Below, in pieces: positions 45,018-54,352 of a stretch of DNA of 64,000 nucleotides (position 1 is its first letter; every line of letters starts with the position of its first letter). This DNA comes from an uncultured Armatimonadota bacterium (lineage in GTDB: Bacteria; Armatimonadota; Fimbriimonadia; Fimbriimonadales; Fimbriimonadaceae). The stretch is taken from contig CAIYLG010000035.1 in NCBI GenBank assembly GCA_903927025.1, positions 19,505 through 83,504 of the forward strand, read 5' to 3'. Both the position numbers and the translations under genes were made by a program. Below the pieces are notes generated by a model. The model was given only the letters and a program-made list of their open reading frames with translations. It searched no databases and had not been told where the DNA came from.

Positions 45018-45797
45018 CTAGAAGCTAAAATGGCGGCCCACGATCACTTTGACAATGGTTCCCTGCGCTTCGTTCGTCGCCCGATTCATTCCAAAGCCGA
45101 TGCCAGCGTTGAATTCCCAGTCCGCCCCTAAGTTGAGGTCAACCGATGGGAAGATTTGATTTTGCTGATTCTGAACGGTGTCCCAAGCTGTAATCGGACC
45201 CACGGAACCGTAGTATTCAACGCCGAACGTGACCACCTTAGTGATGTCATAGCTAACCTTCACGTTTGGCGAAAACACAAATCCTGCCGAAGCGTTGAAG
45301 CCGTGCAGGGACCTCTCCACAGCCGGATTGAGGGCGACATACCAGCGTCCAAACTGCTTATCGAGAATGGGGCGAATCTCTAAGTTGGAGTCATCCTCCG
45401 CGAAGGCTCGCTTTTGCCAACCATACTCCACAGATAGGCTCGCCCCAATCGGCCACTTCCAGGATTCGGGAACCTTCACCCGAGGGCGGATATGGCTACC
45501 GACGTAGTTGTAGCCTTGGCTGCTCTGGTAGCTGGTGAAGATGTAGAATCCAGTCTCGAAGTTGTCCGTGAACCCGTGGGTCAATTCTAGGGTTTCGTGG
45601 AGGGCGTGATTGGTGGGCAGAACCCCATTCACGACACCGGTTCTGCCGTTATAGGTGTAGTTGGAGTGAAGTTCGACCATGGTCGTCCCCTTCTTCACCG
45701 TATCCGACCCGTACACCTGAATCTCGTAGTTGTCTTGAGCGCAGGCTGCACCAGCAAGCGCGAAGACGGAAAGGACGATTAGGAATCGCTTCAGCAC
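45018..45797 (-). CDS. Putative outer-membrane beta-barrel protein
   Basis: 259 residues from a GTG at 45797 that starts a good signal peptide (fMLKRFLIVLSVFALAGAACAQD); the longer upstream frame reads into the next gene and adds no sense. The body is rich in alternating strands with aromatic girdles (FETGFYIFTSYQ, ASLSVEYGWQKRAF) and ends VGRHFSF, the terminal Phe of a Bam substrate. Similar in style to MetA-pathway/transporter-type barrels. 15 bases downstream of the degenerate ATPase start region. Function unknown. Confidence 0.65.
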   Translation of the reverse strand: MLKRFLIVLSVFALAGAACAQDNYEIQVYGSDTVKKGTTMVELHSNYTYNGRTGVVNGVLPTNHALHETLELTHGFTDNFETGFYIFTSYQSSQGYNYVGSHIRPRVKVPESWKWPIGASLSVEYGWQKRAFAEDDSNLEIRPILDKQFGRWYVALNPAVERSLHGFNASAGFVFSPNVKVSYDITKVVTFGVEYYGSVGPITAWDTVQNQQNQIFPSVDLNLGADWEFNAGIGFGMNRATNEAQGTIVKVIVGRHFSF

Positions 45798-45831
45798 GCC
45801 TGCAATCTTTGCACACCGACGCGCCAGAACA

Positions 45832-46320
45832 CTATCGCCCGCCAACAGGTTGTCCGTCAAGGAAGGAAGTTGTGCCTTCCAGCTTCGATTTGACCAGCAT
45901 CCATCTGCCGCTTTCTTTGGTCCACGTGTCGCTGGCGGCCGCGATGAGCCGAAGGTGGTGTTTGTTTCCGTCTCCACCCGATACGTCGGCCTGGATGTCG
46001 CTGCTCACGGAGACCAGGAAATTGCTTCCCTTCTTTGCGATCCTCGTGATCTTGCGCGTCCACGAGGGGTTCTTCATCATCTTCATCTGGGTGGTGTAGT
46101 CGTGAAGGATCTCTGCGCGGGAAAGCGTCTTGCCCTTCAGATCGATCACGGTGAAGTCTTTGGTCAGTACCTTGTCATACGCTCTTATGTTCTTCTGCAC
46201 GAACGCCTTGGATAGGCCCGCATAGATCACGGTGAGCTCCTTTTTGGCGTCGGCTGCCGCGAAGACTGAACTGCACGCAGCGCAAATAAGAATCGGCAGA
46301 CATGCCTTAGCGAACTTCAT
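45832..46320 (-). CDS. Exported SnoaL/DUF4440-like protein
   Basis: 162 residues from the ATG at 46320. Signal peptide MKFAKACLPILICAACSSVFAAA, then about 135 residues with the NTF2-like fold pattern: an N-terminal helix pair (ELTVIYAGLSKAFVQKNIRAYDKVLTKDFTVID), then strands ending with TWTKESGRWMLVKSKLEG, the usual WxxxxGxW close. Such proteins bind small ligands or act in the periplasm. The Cys-Ser pair near the end of the signal could be a lipobox variant but a standard signal peptidase I site (AAA) fits too. Confidence 0.68.
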   Translation of the reverse strand: MKFAKACLPILICAACSSVFAAADAKKELTVIYAGLSKAFVQKNIRAYDKVLTKDFTVIDLKGKTLSRAEILHDYTTQMKMMKNPSWTRKITRIAKKGSNFLVSVSSDIQADVSGGDGNKHHLRLIAAASDTWTKESGRWMLVKSKLEGTTSFLDGQPVGGR

Positions 46321-46398
46321 GGGGAGATAATACCAATCCCGCAATCTTCACCTGGGTCCACTGCAATTCGATGGATAATAGAGTGGTCTGAGGAGTTC

Positions 46399-46863
46399 AT
46401 GGAGCAATACGCCATCCCGAAAAAGGTGCAAAACGCGGTGTGGATCGCGGGCGTGGTGATGATTTTAGCCAGCTTGTTCGCTTCCAACCGGTGGGTTAGC
46501 GTTTTAATTCTGGCGACTGGTATTGCTCTTTGCACAACCTGGGATGGCTGGTACCTAACCGGGGTTTGCAAAGCGCTACTGTACATCTTCTCGTACCTGG
46601 CAATGTTCCCCTTCGACCACCATTACCCGTGGTATGACTGGCCTCTGATCATTTTCGGGTTCCCTTGCTGGCTACTCGCCCTCGGAGCCAAACAGTTTCG
46701 AACTCCAGAAACGATGTGGACATCGATGGCCTTCCGGCGTCATTTCCACCGACCGGCAAAGCCTGGTGAGTTGTTGGCTTGGGCGACCCATGGCGACGCC
46801 TACCTAGAAACCCCGCCACCCCCTCCGCCAGTTCATTACGTGGTCACTTACAAGGGGCAATAG
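46399..46863 (+). CDS. Multispanning membrane protein of unknown function
   Basis: 154 residues. Four hydrophobic segments (residues about 12-28, 32-48, 55-72, 80-97) and a soluble C-terminal tail with a proline run (PPPPPP) and HYVVTYKGQ end. Aromatic-rich loop FDHHYPWYDWP. No family recognised. Clear membrane topology and an open ATG start make it credible. It is divergent from the SnoaL-like gene. Confidence 0.6.
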   Translation: MEQYAIPKKVQNAVWIAGVVMILASLFASNRWVSVLILATGIALCTTWDGWYLTGVCKALLYIFSYLAMFPFDHHYPWYDWPLIIFGFPCWLLALGAKQFRTPETMWTSMAFRRHFHRPAKPGELLAWATHGDAYLETPPPPPPVHYVVTYKGQ

Positions 46864-46881
46864 TCGGTTTTCCCGGAACCC

Positions 46882-47107
46882 AGAACGCCAAGGGCGTTCT
46901 TCGAAGCAGCCTAGGGTTGAACTCGCGAAGCGAGGGCTACCCAAGGCTAAGCGATGCTCCGACAACCGCACCGCGGTTGAGTCCGGAAGGCATTAGATGC
47001 CTCGATTGTCGGTTTCATGGCGGAGATTACAGGACAGAACCGCGTTGCGGTTGTCCCGCGCCGCGTCCGCGGACCTAGGGTAAGCCGCCAGAGCGGCTAA
47101 CCCTAGG
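46882..47107. repeat. Cluster of short perfect hairpins
   Basis: At least four small inverted repeats in 225 bases: AGAACGCC-AAG-GGCGTTCT (46882-46900), CTCGC-GAA-GCGAG (46922-46934), AACCGC-ACC-GCGGTT (46964-46978) and the longer CCTAGGGTAAGCCGC...GCGGCTAACCCTAGG (47074-47107, one mismatch). Loops are three or four bases. No gene is visible in 46864-47189. Confidence 0.8.
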
Positions 47108-47189
47108 CTTTTAGGAAGAACGTCTTTGGCGTTCGCATTCGAATCTCAGTATTGAAATTCGGGCACGGACTCAAGCAAGTCCTTCCCCA

Positions 47190-47435
47190 CTAACCCTGGA
47201 TCTGGGACCGCTTTTTAGCCTCAGACCGATTGATCGCCAGAGTCCCGAACAGGCTTATGTTGGAGATTCCGAATGCGTAGACGATCATCCAAGCTCCTAC
47301 GCGATGCATGATCGGTTGGAAGGCGTCGGAGACAAAGTAGCCGACGCCCAGCACGCCCCCCGGTATGGCGGCAATCGCCATGGCGATTTGAAACTTAACA
47401 AGCTTCGGCATTCTCCTCGGGGATTCGGCTTTCAT
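47190..47435 (-). CDS. Small two-helix membrane protein
   Basis: 81 residues from the ATG at 47435 (MKAESPRRMPK). Positive N-terminus, helix FQIAMAIAAIPGGVLGVGYFV, short loop, helix GAWMIVYAFGISNISLFGTLAI, and a basic tail (RSEAKKRSQ). Such a short protein with two neat helices is plausible but belongs to no family I know. It may use a further upstream start at 47474. Confidence 0.5.
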   Translation of the reverse strand: MKAESPRRMPKLVKFQIAMAIAAIPGGVLGVGYFVSDAFQPIMHRVGAWMIVYAFGISNISLFGTLAINRSEAKKRSQIQG

Positions 47436-47474
47436 TTGTGGGACTTTACCAAGTTTTGGCAAAACTGCGGGCAC

Positions 47475-47699
47475 TTAGGCGGTTAAGTCTCAACAAGTTC
47501 AACGGGAATGCTGGCTTGGGGCCAAGCGCCATATTGGATGCGGTTTAACCTGGCTCATTTGGCGCCACGGACCCTATTGTGATGCCTGTTTGAACCGGCG
47601 GCATCCTACAACAACGGGGTTGAAACCCCGTTCAAAAAGCGGGCTAAATGCCTGCGCGCCCATCGGCCTGACTGATTTGGGCGCCTTCTTCGCACGACC
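47475..47699. repeat. Intergenic hairpin region downstream of GH95-like gene
   Basis: Contains AACGGGGTT-GA-AACCCCGTT, a perfect 9-bp stem at 47613-47632. The segment beginning CAACAACGGGGTTGAAACC resembles the one at 22181. No gene seen. Confidence 0.55.
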
Positions 47700-50402
47700 T
47701 CAATCCCACGGCTTCAGCCAACTTGGAAAAACGACATCCTTTCGCCGAGAGACGGGCGACACTTCTAGGGTCTTCACGACCCCTCCCTTCAAAACCGCAT
47801 GGACCGTGGTGTTTCCGGGGGCGTGGAGTTTGAAGTCGACGTCCCAGGATTTTGGCCAGGCGGGAAAGAGGCGGATGGTGCCCCCGGATGCGAGAGACTC
47901 GGACTGCATCAGCATGAGGTTGGTGGTGTTCAGCAGGTTTCCGCCGTGGTTCTGATCGGGGAGCCAGTCGAAGTTGGGTCCCCACGTTGCGGGCCAGCGA
48001 TAGGCGGGATGACTGTTGGCGCACTTGATCAGCAGGATTCGCGAGGCCTCATCCGTCATACCGAGGAGGGCGGCCACGTTGCCATCGTATCCCCATCCAG
48101 TGTCCAAGTGGTTGAGGCGGTTCTTGTAGGCAACTTTCGCTTCAGCGAGATGTTGGGGATGGCCTAGGTCCACGACTCGTGAGGGCCACACTCCGTACAG
48201 TTCCCCATTCTCGACATTGCTGGTGTCTGGGTTGTACTTTTGGGCAGGTGACAGCTGACGCTCACCCTTGCGGACTTCAAACGGCAGTTCCGGACACATT
48301 GCTCGTGTCCGAGAGAATGTCACTTGATCGTACGGACTGACCAAACCTTTCGGCAACTTGCACAACCGATCTGTGGTTGAGATCAATCCGGATACGGTTG
48401 GCATGTCGTTGACCACGCCATGCCAGTACGTCTCCACAACCTGGGTTGGGTCCAGGATGATCTTTCCCGTCGCGTCGACTTTAAAGCGACTTCGGAAGTA
48501 GGCGAGCACCTCTTTGGCCATCGGAATCAGCTGCTGCTTTAGGAACACTTTGTCCTGGGTGTAGTCCCAGTAGTCGAGCATCAGATTGACCAGTTCGGGC
48601 CCTTGATTCCAGGCATATTGCCAATACTGGCAATCAACATCCTTTGGCTGCTTTCCGGTACGGTCCCAGCCGTAGTCTCCAGAAGAGTAGGTGCCCCACA
48701 CCGTCATCGTCTCCGGGAAGTACACACCACTGGAGTTGTGATATTTGTCGGAACGCGACTTCGCCAGAGGGACCGCCTTCTCGTACAGACGGAAGAACGC
48801 CGACATCATGTCGAAATCACCCTGCTGCGGCATCGGGTGATACATGTGGCGCACGTTCTGATACCAGTGGCTGTCTCCCCAGTTCCGCCAATCTGGGTTC
48901 GATTTGCGTCCCATGGGCGTTGGCTCAACCGTGTAGTAGCCACCGTTGAACTTGATCGGAAACTCCCCGCGGCCCTGACAGGCTTGAACGTAGCGCTGGA
49001 GCGTCCATCCGCGCGTCACCGAGGAGCCAGGGAGCGGCTGATGACCCGCTACCAACTTCCCATTCAAGTAGAGTGCGGCTTGGGCAGTACTAGGATCGAA
49101 CACGGCGGCAACATATTGCCGCTCGCCCTGGCGGATCACCTTCGCAGCGGTGAGGGTCAAGTCGCCGCAAATCAATCGAAGCGTTCCGCCAGGCTGAATG
49201 TCAAACAGGAATCCGTCTGCCTGTCCCGCCGTGAGCTTGTCGAAGATGCGCCCTGCGCCGAGGGCATCTGGCGTGATCCAAGCGCTTAGGGTGAAACCTC
49301 TGCTGAAATCCAGGGATTGGGGAATGCTGTCGGAAGTCTCGCCGCTTTGGTTAGCGATCTGCTCTGTGCTCAGCGGTTTGGCCACGCACCGCCAGGCTTC
49401 AATCTTTCCAGGGAAAACGTTCTGCCCGTTTGAATCCACGCCTCGCCGCAAGGGAAACTCATTCTTGGGAACAATGCTTCCGGCATGATCGCCAGAGACG
49501 AACACCCAGGATCGATTCCAGAATGAGTGCCACCAATTTAAGGTTCGCGCTTCACTGGCGATAGGAGTTTTCCCAAGGCCCGCGAGCCACTCGTTCGCAG
49601 TGTTCGTTTGGGCAGTGTAGGTTGGGATGGTGAGATGGAACTGGCCCGAAGCACCCTTCGAAAGAGTCCTCGGCCCGCTTCGCCTGAACCCTTCCCCTGA
49701 GAGCCGACCTCCAAATGTCCGATGAAGGATCGGGTCGAAGGCACCAGATGCACCGGTGAGCGATTGGTTTGCAAGAACCTGAGGAACAACGGTCGTTTCA
49801 TTTCGGTGATACCAAGTGACTGAAGAAGGCTCGCCGGGGAGAAACACATCTGGCTCTTCCGCAAGTGTAAAAGGAGCGTTGTGAACACTCCAAGCCGAGA
49901 TCTGCTCGGACTCACTGAGCACATGGCGCGAGTTTCGCCAGCACTCCACTGATGCCGTCACCTTGAGCGGACGGCCAGATTCACCTAGCACTTCCACTCG
50001 GTTGGCGCTGGAGTCTACGAAGAGCTTAAGTTTGCTTCCACCGGCGGTAATCACCAGTTCGCCGTCCTGTAGGTGCAGGTGTTGCTTGAAATCGGAAGCG
50101 TTCACAAAGGGAGACGGATCCATGTGGACCCGAATACCACCCAGCTTGAGCACCCGAGAGATCTCGGACAGCGCGTCCGTTCGGGCGATATAGAACCGCA
50201 GGTCCCCTGTCTTTTGCTCAACCCATGCGTTCAGCACCACTTCCCCATTTCCGAGCGGCATCGAGCCGATCGCATCGACAGAGGGTGTCGTCCAGACCAC
50301 ATCCTCCGTCGACAGCCGTTGAGCCGGAACCTGGAGTGGAGCGGAAGACAATGCGGAGAGGGCGCAGAGGAAAGCAATCATGGGGTTGGGTCTCAATAGC
50401 AT
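47700..50402 (-). CDS. DUF5703/GH95-like glycoside hydrolase with LamG-type insertion
   Basis: 900 residues. Signal peptide about 1-28 (MIAFLCALSALSSAPL; ATG at 50402 or 50381). The N-terminal DVVWTTPSVDAIGSMPLGNGEVVLNAWVE block is the DUF5703 domain, kin to the GH95 beta-sandwich (PLGNG motif). Residues about 340-470 are a concanavalin/LamG-like module (FTLSAWITPDALGAGRIFDK, YVAAVFDPSTAQAALYLNGKLV). The C-terminal half is an alpha-toroid with WQYAWNQGPELVNLMLDYWDYTQD. Substrate is likely an alpha-linked fucose or galactose, in keeping with the fucosidase gene 37 bases upstream in the same transcript. Exact specificity unproven. Confidence 0.8.
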   Translation of the reverse strand: MLLRPNPMIAFLCALSALSSAPLQVPAQRLSTEDVVWTTPSVDAIGSMPLGNGEVVLNAWVEQKTGDLRFYIARTDALSEISRVLKLGGIRVHMDPSPFVNASDFKQHLHLQDGELVITAGGSKLKLFVDSSANRVEVLGESGRPLKVTASVECWRNSRHVLSESEQISAWSVHNAPFTLAEEPDVFLPGEPSSVTWYHRNETTVVPQVLANQSLTGASGAFDPILHRTFGGRLSGEGFRRSGPRTLSKGASGQFHLTIPTYTAQTNTANEWLAGLGKTPIASEARTLNWWHSFWNRSWVFVSGDHAGSIVPKNEFPLRRGVDSNGQNVFPGKIEAWRCVAKPLSTEQIANQSGETSDSIPQSLDFSRGFTLSAWITPDALGAGRIFDKLTAGQADGFLFDIQPGGTLRLICGDLTLTAAKVIRQGERQYVAAVFDPSTAQAALYLNGKLVAGHQPLPGSSVTRGWTLQRYVQACQGRGEFPIKFNGGYYTVEPTPMGRKSNPDWRNWGDSHWYQNVRHMYHPMPQQGDFDMMSAFFRLYEKAVPLAKSRSDKYHNSSGVYFPETMTVWGTYSSGDYGWDRTGKQPKDVDCQYWQYAWNQGPELVNLMLDYWDYTQDKVFLKQQLIPMAKEVLAYFRSRFKVDATGKIILDPTQVVETYWHGVVNDMPTVSGLISTTDRLCKLPKGLVSPYDQVTFSRTRAMCPELPFEVRKGERQLSPAQKYNPDTSNVENGELYGVWPSRVVDLGHPQHLAEAKVAYKNRLNHLDTGWGYDGNVAALLGMTDEASRILLIKCANSHPAYRWPATWGPNFDWLPDQNHGGNLLNTTNLMLMQSESLASGGTIRLFPAWPKSWDVDFKLHAPGNTTVHAVLKGGVVKTLEVSPVSRRKDVVFPSWLKPWD

Positions 50403-50439
50403 GGCCCGGCTGAGTTCGCTTCAGCCGGGCCAACGACGA

Positions 50440-52473
50440 CTAGTGAATGAAGGCCGATGCCGGAACGGGTGCCAACGACGCCCCCCCAATGGCCCATGCG
50501 AGGTTCAGAGAAGCATCACCCGTATTGTTGAACCAAAGCACCTTGATCGAGTGGGGCCCCTTCGCGAGTGGTGCGGCACCTTCGGACGTCTTCGACCCGT
50601 GAAGGCCATCGTTGTTCACCACGACCTTGCCGTCAATCTCCAGCCGCGAGCCATCGTCGGACCGGAGGGCAAACCGCACCAATTCCGACTTCGGAATGAC
50701 GATCTCGCCAGTGAGAATTCGGCCAATCTTTTCTGGGATTGGATTCCACTTCGGATCGAGGCGAACCACTGAATCCGTCAGCGTCTGGCTCGGTGTGCCA
50801 CTTTCGATTGCATCGACTGTGGAGAAATCACCCTTGTACTCAGAAACGCTGAGACCCGGCCCGCCGCCCATTGCCTCAGATGCCGGCCACGGATCCACCT
50901 TACTGAAAGATTTCACAACAAAATCCGATACCCGCTTGCCGTGATAGAAGCCTGCCACCGTTACGTTGAGGTTATGGTCGACATGAATTGGCTTGGAATA
51001 GATCGGCGACGATAGCTTCACCGGTGAGCCGTCCAAGGTGTATCGAGCGGTGAGTCCGGTAGGAACGGAGACCTTCACATCGACAGAAGAAACAAAGCTT
51101 GAAGACTGAGTGGTGATCTGTGGCGCATGGAAGATGACGGGAGCTCCGGCAATCTCCACGCGAACGACGGTGTCGATCGAATTGGGACGCGTTACAGGAA
51201 CTGCGACAACCACATTCGGGCCAACATTCGCGGCCTGAACCGAAGCACCGCCCAGAATCTTGGCGCTTCGGATCGGGTTGGCAAGGCCGGGGATCACAAG
51301 CTTTCCGTCCTTGGGCCAGTCGAACACATGCAGGAACAGTTCGGTGTTCTTCTTGTGGGCCCGGACGGTGCATCTGCCCCACCTCAAAGAGTCAAACACG
51401 GAAGCGGTGGTGTCGTAAATCGAATCGTGGTTGACATTCATCCAGTCACCAATTCCCTTCAGCCGATCGATCGCCTGAGGCGGGAAGGTTCCCTCTGCGG
51501 TGGGTCCGACGTTGAGCAGGAAGTTGCCACCTTTGCTGGCGATGTCCACGAGGTCTCGCACGAGGACCTTGGTAGTTTTGTAGTTGTGATCCGCCTTGTT
51601 GTAGCCCCAGTGATCGTTCATCGTCATACAGGTTTCCCAGTCCACACCAGGAAGGCCGGTTGCGGGAATCGTTTGCTCAGGGGTGATGTAGTCGCCTAGC
51701 TCGCGGTCCCGAGCGGTGCCAACTCGGTTGTTGACGATTACCTTCGGATCGGTGATGCGGCAGAGAGCGTAGAGTTGGGAGCCATACGGCTCCGTCCAGG
51801 TGTTCTCCCATTGACCATCGAACCAAACGAGTCCGGGATGGTAGTCCTTGATGATCTGCTGAACGTCGTTTCGCAGGTATTGGACGAACTTCTTGAAGTT
51901 GGCATTGCCGTTCGGCCGGTCTGCAACTTCCCACTTGCGGCGGGGCAGATAGTCGGGATAGTGCCAGTCCATGATGCTGTGGTACAGGCAGAACGTCATT
52001 CCCTCGGCGCGAACTGCCTTAGAGAGAGCCTTGATCGGGTCCTTCTTGTAAGGCGTGTTCGTCACTTTGAAGTCGGTGTACTTGCTGTCGAACATGTTGA
52101 AGCCATCGTGGTGCTTGCTGGTGATCACCATGTACTGCATTCCCGCATTGTGCGCCATCTTTGCCCAGGCTTTTGGATTGAACTTGACCGGGTTGAACTG
52201 CTTGACGAACTTGTCGTAAGTCTTCACCGGAATTTGGGCGGACTCACGAATCCACTCCGCATAATCGGTTTTGCCATCCCATTCCCCAGCAGGGACCGCA
52301 TAAAGTCCCCAGTGAATGAACATTCCGAAGCGAGATTTGCGCCACCAGTGCATTCGAGCATCATGCTGAGCCTTGGTTTCACCAGGGATCACCGGGGTCG
52401 GAGGAGCTTGAGGCGGGGTCTCGACAGCGGGCACAGCGCTGGACAGAACAATCGAGGCGACCAGAGTCAACAT
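50440..52473 (-). CDS. Secreted alpha-L-fucosidase (GH29) with PA14 domain
   Basis: 677 residues. Signal peptide MLTLVASIVLSSAVPA. The GH29 barrel starts WWRKSRFGMFIHWGLYAVPAGEW (43-65), has TSKHHDGFNMFDS and the nucleophile motif VWFDGQW with Asp near residue 219. A beta-sandwich follows, then a CHB_HEX-type module (ARYTLDGSPVKLSSPIYSKPI) and a C-terminal PA14 domain (FALRSDDGSRLEIDGKVVV...GPHSIKVLWFN), a likely sugar-binding module. It releases terminal L-fucose from glycans. In operon with the GH95-like gene downstream (37-base gap). The ClC gene starts 53 bases before it. Confidence 0.95.
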   Translation of the reverse strand: MLTLVASIVLSSAVPAVETPPQAPPTPVIPGETKAQHDARMHWWRKSRFGMFIHWGLYAVPAGEWDGKTDYAEWIRESAQIPVKTYDKFVKQFNPVKFNPKAWAKMAHNAGMQYMVITSKHHDGFNMFDSKYTDFKVTNTPYKKDPIKALSKAVRAEGMTFCLYHSIMDWHYPDYLPRRKWEVADRPNGNANFKKFVQYLRNDVQQIIKDYHPGLVWFDGQWENTWTEPYGSQLYALCRITDPKVIVNNRVGTARDRELGDYITPEQTIPATGLPGVDWETCMTMNDHWGYNKADHNYKTTKVLVRDLVDIASKGGNFLLNVGPTAEGTFPPQAIDRLKGIGDWMNVNHDSIYDTTASVFDSLRWGRCTVRAHKKNTELFLHVFDWPKDGKLVIPGLANPIRSAKILGGASVQAANVGPNVVVAVPVTRPNSIDTVVRVEIAGAPVIFHAPQITTQSSSFVSSVDVKVSVPTGLTARYTLDGSPVKLSSPIYSKPIHVDHNLNVTVAGFYHGKRVSDFVVKSFSKVDPWPASEAMGGGPGLSVSEYKGDFSTVDAIESGTPSQTLTDSVVRLDPKWNPIPEKIGRILTGEIVIPKSELVRFALRSDDGSRLEIDGKVVVNNDGLHGSKTSEGAAPLAKGPHSIKVLWFNNTGDASLNLAWAIGGASLAPVPASAFIH

Positions 52474-52526
52474 GCAGCAAGCTTACAGCGTTCGGGAAAC
52501 CTCGTGGGACCGGTTTTAGCGCCTGT

Positions 52527-54131
52527 TTAGGACGGAGATTTGCTCGCCTCATGAATGCGAAGGCTGAGTTCGGGCTTGTCTCCCTCAATCATCAGCGTGA
52601 TCATGTCTCCAGACCTCAGAACCGTGGCACCGCCAGGAACCATGTGCCTCGCTCCGCGCTCAATCGTGGCAAGAATGGCACCAGGTGGAAGCTGCAAATT
52701 GCTCACTCGCTTTCCATCCATTTCGGAGTCGGGCTCAATAAGCACCTCAAGCAATATCGGCTCCTCGTCGGGATGGATCTCCATACCGTTTACACTCAAG
52801 TCTCGCTCCATCAGCGCCTCGTAGATCGGATTATCCTTCAGCGCCTGGGCGGCAAGATCGGCAGCGAACGCGGCGACGAGGAGAGCGTAAAGCAGGCTGT
52901 ACTCGGCCGTCATCTCCACGATCAGCACCACTCCCGTGAGCGGTGCCCTCACCGAAGCGGCCAGCAGTGAAGCCATTCCCAAAGTGGCAAACCCTTCCGC
53001 GCTAAAGGGTGTCCCCGGCATCAACCGATGAACAATGACTCCGTATCCATAGCCAAGGACCGCCCCAAGCGAGAGAATGGGCGCGAAGATTCCGCCTGGC
53101 AACCCAGTGGCGTAGCTGCCCGAGGTGAGCAGGAGCTTCCCGACGAAGATGAAGCCAACGGCAAGCAGGACATTCGGCGCTTTGAACTGCCCCGAAAGGA
53201 TCGATTCCGCGAGGGTGTGACCACCTCCGGTGATATCGGGAAACCAGATGAGAGCCGCTCCGGATACAACCCCCGCCAACGCCCCCATCTGCCAGCGCTT
53301 CAACTTGAGTGCACCGCGCAGGTCAAGCCCGCCCATCAGGGTTTTGTTGAACAGGACACCAGCCCCTCCGGCGATCAATCCAAGGAGGGCGACAAGCGGA
53401 AGGATACTTAGCGGTGCGCTTCCAGGACTCGTGAGTCGAAATGAAGACTGTTGCCCAAGGGTGTAGCGCGTTACGGCGACGGCGCACACACTGGCCACCA
53501 AGGCAGAACCGTATGTGATGGCTGACATCTCGCGCTTGAGCTCCTCCATCACGAACAGGAATCCCGCGAGTGGAGCATTGAACGCAGCCGCCAATCCAGC
53601 TCCAGCGCCGGAGGCGATGAGGGAGTCGCGGCTTCGGCGCGGCACTTTGAGGACATCGCCAATGTACTTGCCCACGCACGCTCCCATCTGAACGGTTGGT
53701 CCCTCCCGTCCGAAGGACATCCCAGCAAGTAGCGCGGCAAGTCCTCCAAAGAATTTGGCAAAGATGATTCGGAGGGGGCGGATCTGTTTGAGATGGAGGA
53801 GCGAAGCCTTGATATGGGGGATCCCGCTTCCACCCGATTCGGGTGCATAGCGCCCAATGAGCCACGATGCCACCGCCCCAATCGTCGCTGTTGTCGCGAT
53901 GAAGATCAGCTTGGCGCCAACACTCCAACTCTGCGCAGCGACACCCGCCCCAACGCTTAGTCGAGATGCCTGCTGGACTGCCAACTGGTACAGCACCGCG
54001 AGAGCGCCAGCCGCGAGCCCGACAAGCGCGGAGCGCAATAGCTGAATTCCCCGCTGCTCGCGGTAAAGGCGACTCCTCTCACTTTGCCGCCGCTCGCGAA
54101 GGGTTTGCTCACGCGGGGAGGGGTGGGACAT
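52527..54131 (-). CDS. ClC family chloride channel/antiporter with RCK_C (TrkA-C) domain
   Basis: 534 residues from the ATG at 54131; longer frames read into a hairpin and lack sense. Anion-selectivity motifs: GSGIP (101-105), GREGP (141-145, with the gating Glu typical of proton antiporters) and LPGGIFAPIL. Helices fill residues 25-445. The C-terminus (LEVLIEPDSEMDGKRVSNLQLPPGAILATIERG...MITLMIEGDKPEL) is a TrkA-C regulatory domain. Likely exchanges chloride for protons in the inner membrane. A strong hairpin lies just upstream of the start (54149-54199). Confidence 0.94.
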   Translation of the reverse strand: MSHPSPREQTLRERRQSERSRLYREQRGIQLLRSALVGLAAGALAVLYQLAVQQASRLSVGAGVAAQSWSVGAKLIFIATTATIGAVASWLIGRYAPESGGSGIPHIKASLLHLKQIRPLRIIFAKFFGGLAALLAGMSFGREGPTVQMGACVGKYIGDVLKVPRRSRDSLIASGAGAGLAAAFNAPLAGFLFVMEELKREMSAITYGSALVASVCAVAVTRYTLGQQSSFRLTSPGSAPLSILPLVALLGLIAGGAGVLFNKTLMGGLDLRGALKLKRWQMGALAGVVSGAALIWFPDITGGGHTLAESILSGQFKAPNVLLAVGFIFVGKLLLTSGSYATGLPGGIFAPILSLGAVLGYGYGVIVHRLMPGTPFSAEGFATLGMASLLAASVRAPLTGVVLIVEMTAEYSLLYALLVAAFAADLAAQALKDNPIYEALMERDLSVNGMEIHPDEEPILLEVLIEPDSEMDGKRVSNLQLPPGAILATIERGARHMVPGGATVLRSGDMITLMIEGDKPELSLRIHEASKSPS

Positions 54132-54148
54132 ACCTAGTATTTTGGCCT

Positions 54149-54199
54149 GAAGACTCCTTGGTTCGCCTAGAGCGGTTCTAGGCAAACCAAGGAGTCTTC
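54149..54199. promoter_or_regulatory. Long hairpin in the ClC leader
   Basis: GAAGACTCCTTGGTT pairs perfectly with AACCAAGGAGTCTTC (15 bp), enclosing an inner GCCTAGA / TCTAGGC hairpin. It ends 18 bases before the ClC ATG. No T run follows on the ClC strand. Could terminate the upstream TetR transcript, shield ClC mRNA, or act as a regulatory leader. Confidence 0.6.
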
Positions 54200-54352
54200 C
54201 TTTCCGGATCACGTTTGGATATTGGCCGCTACCCTGAGAGTTGTATTTGGGAAGAAATGAGGAATCAACCGTCCGTTGGAAACAACGACCAATCACCGAG
54301 AGAACGTCACCCTATGAACCACGATCCGATACACATTCCACCAGAACCGGCA

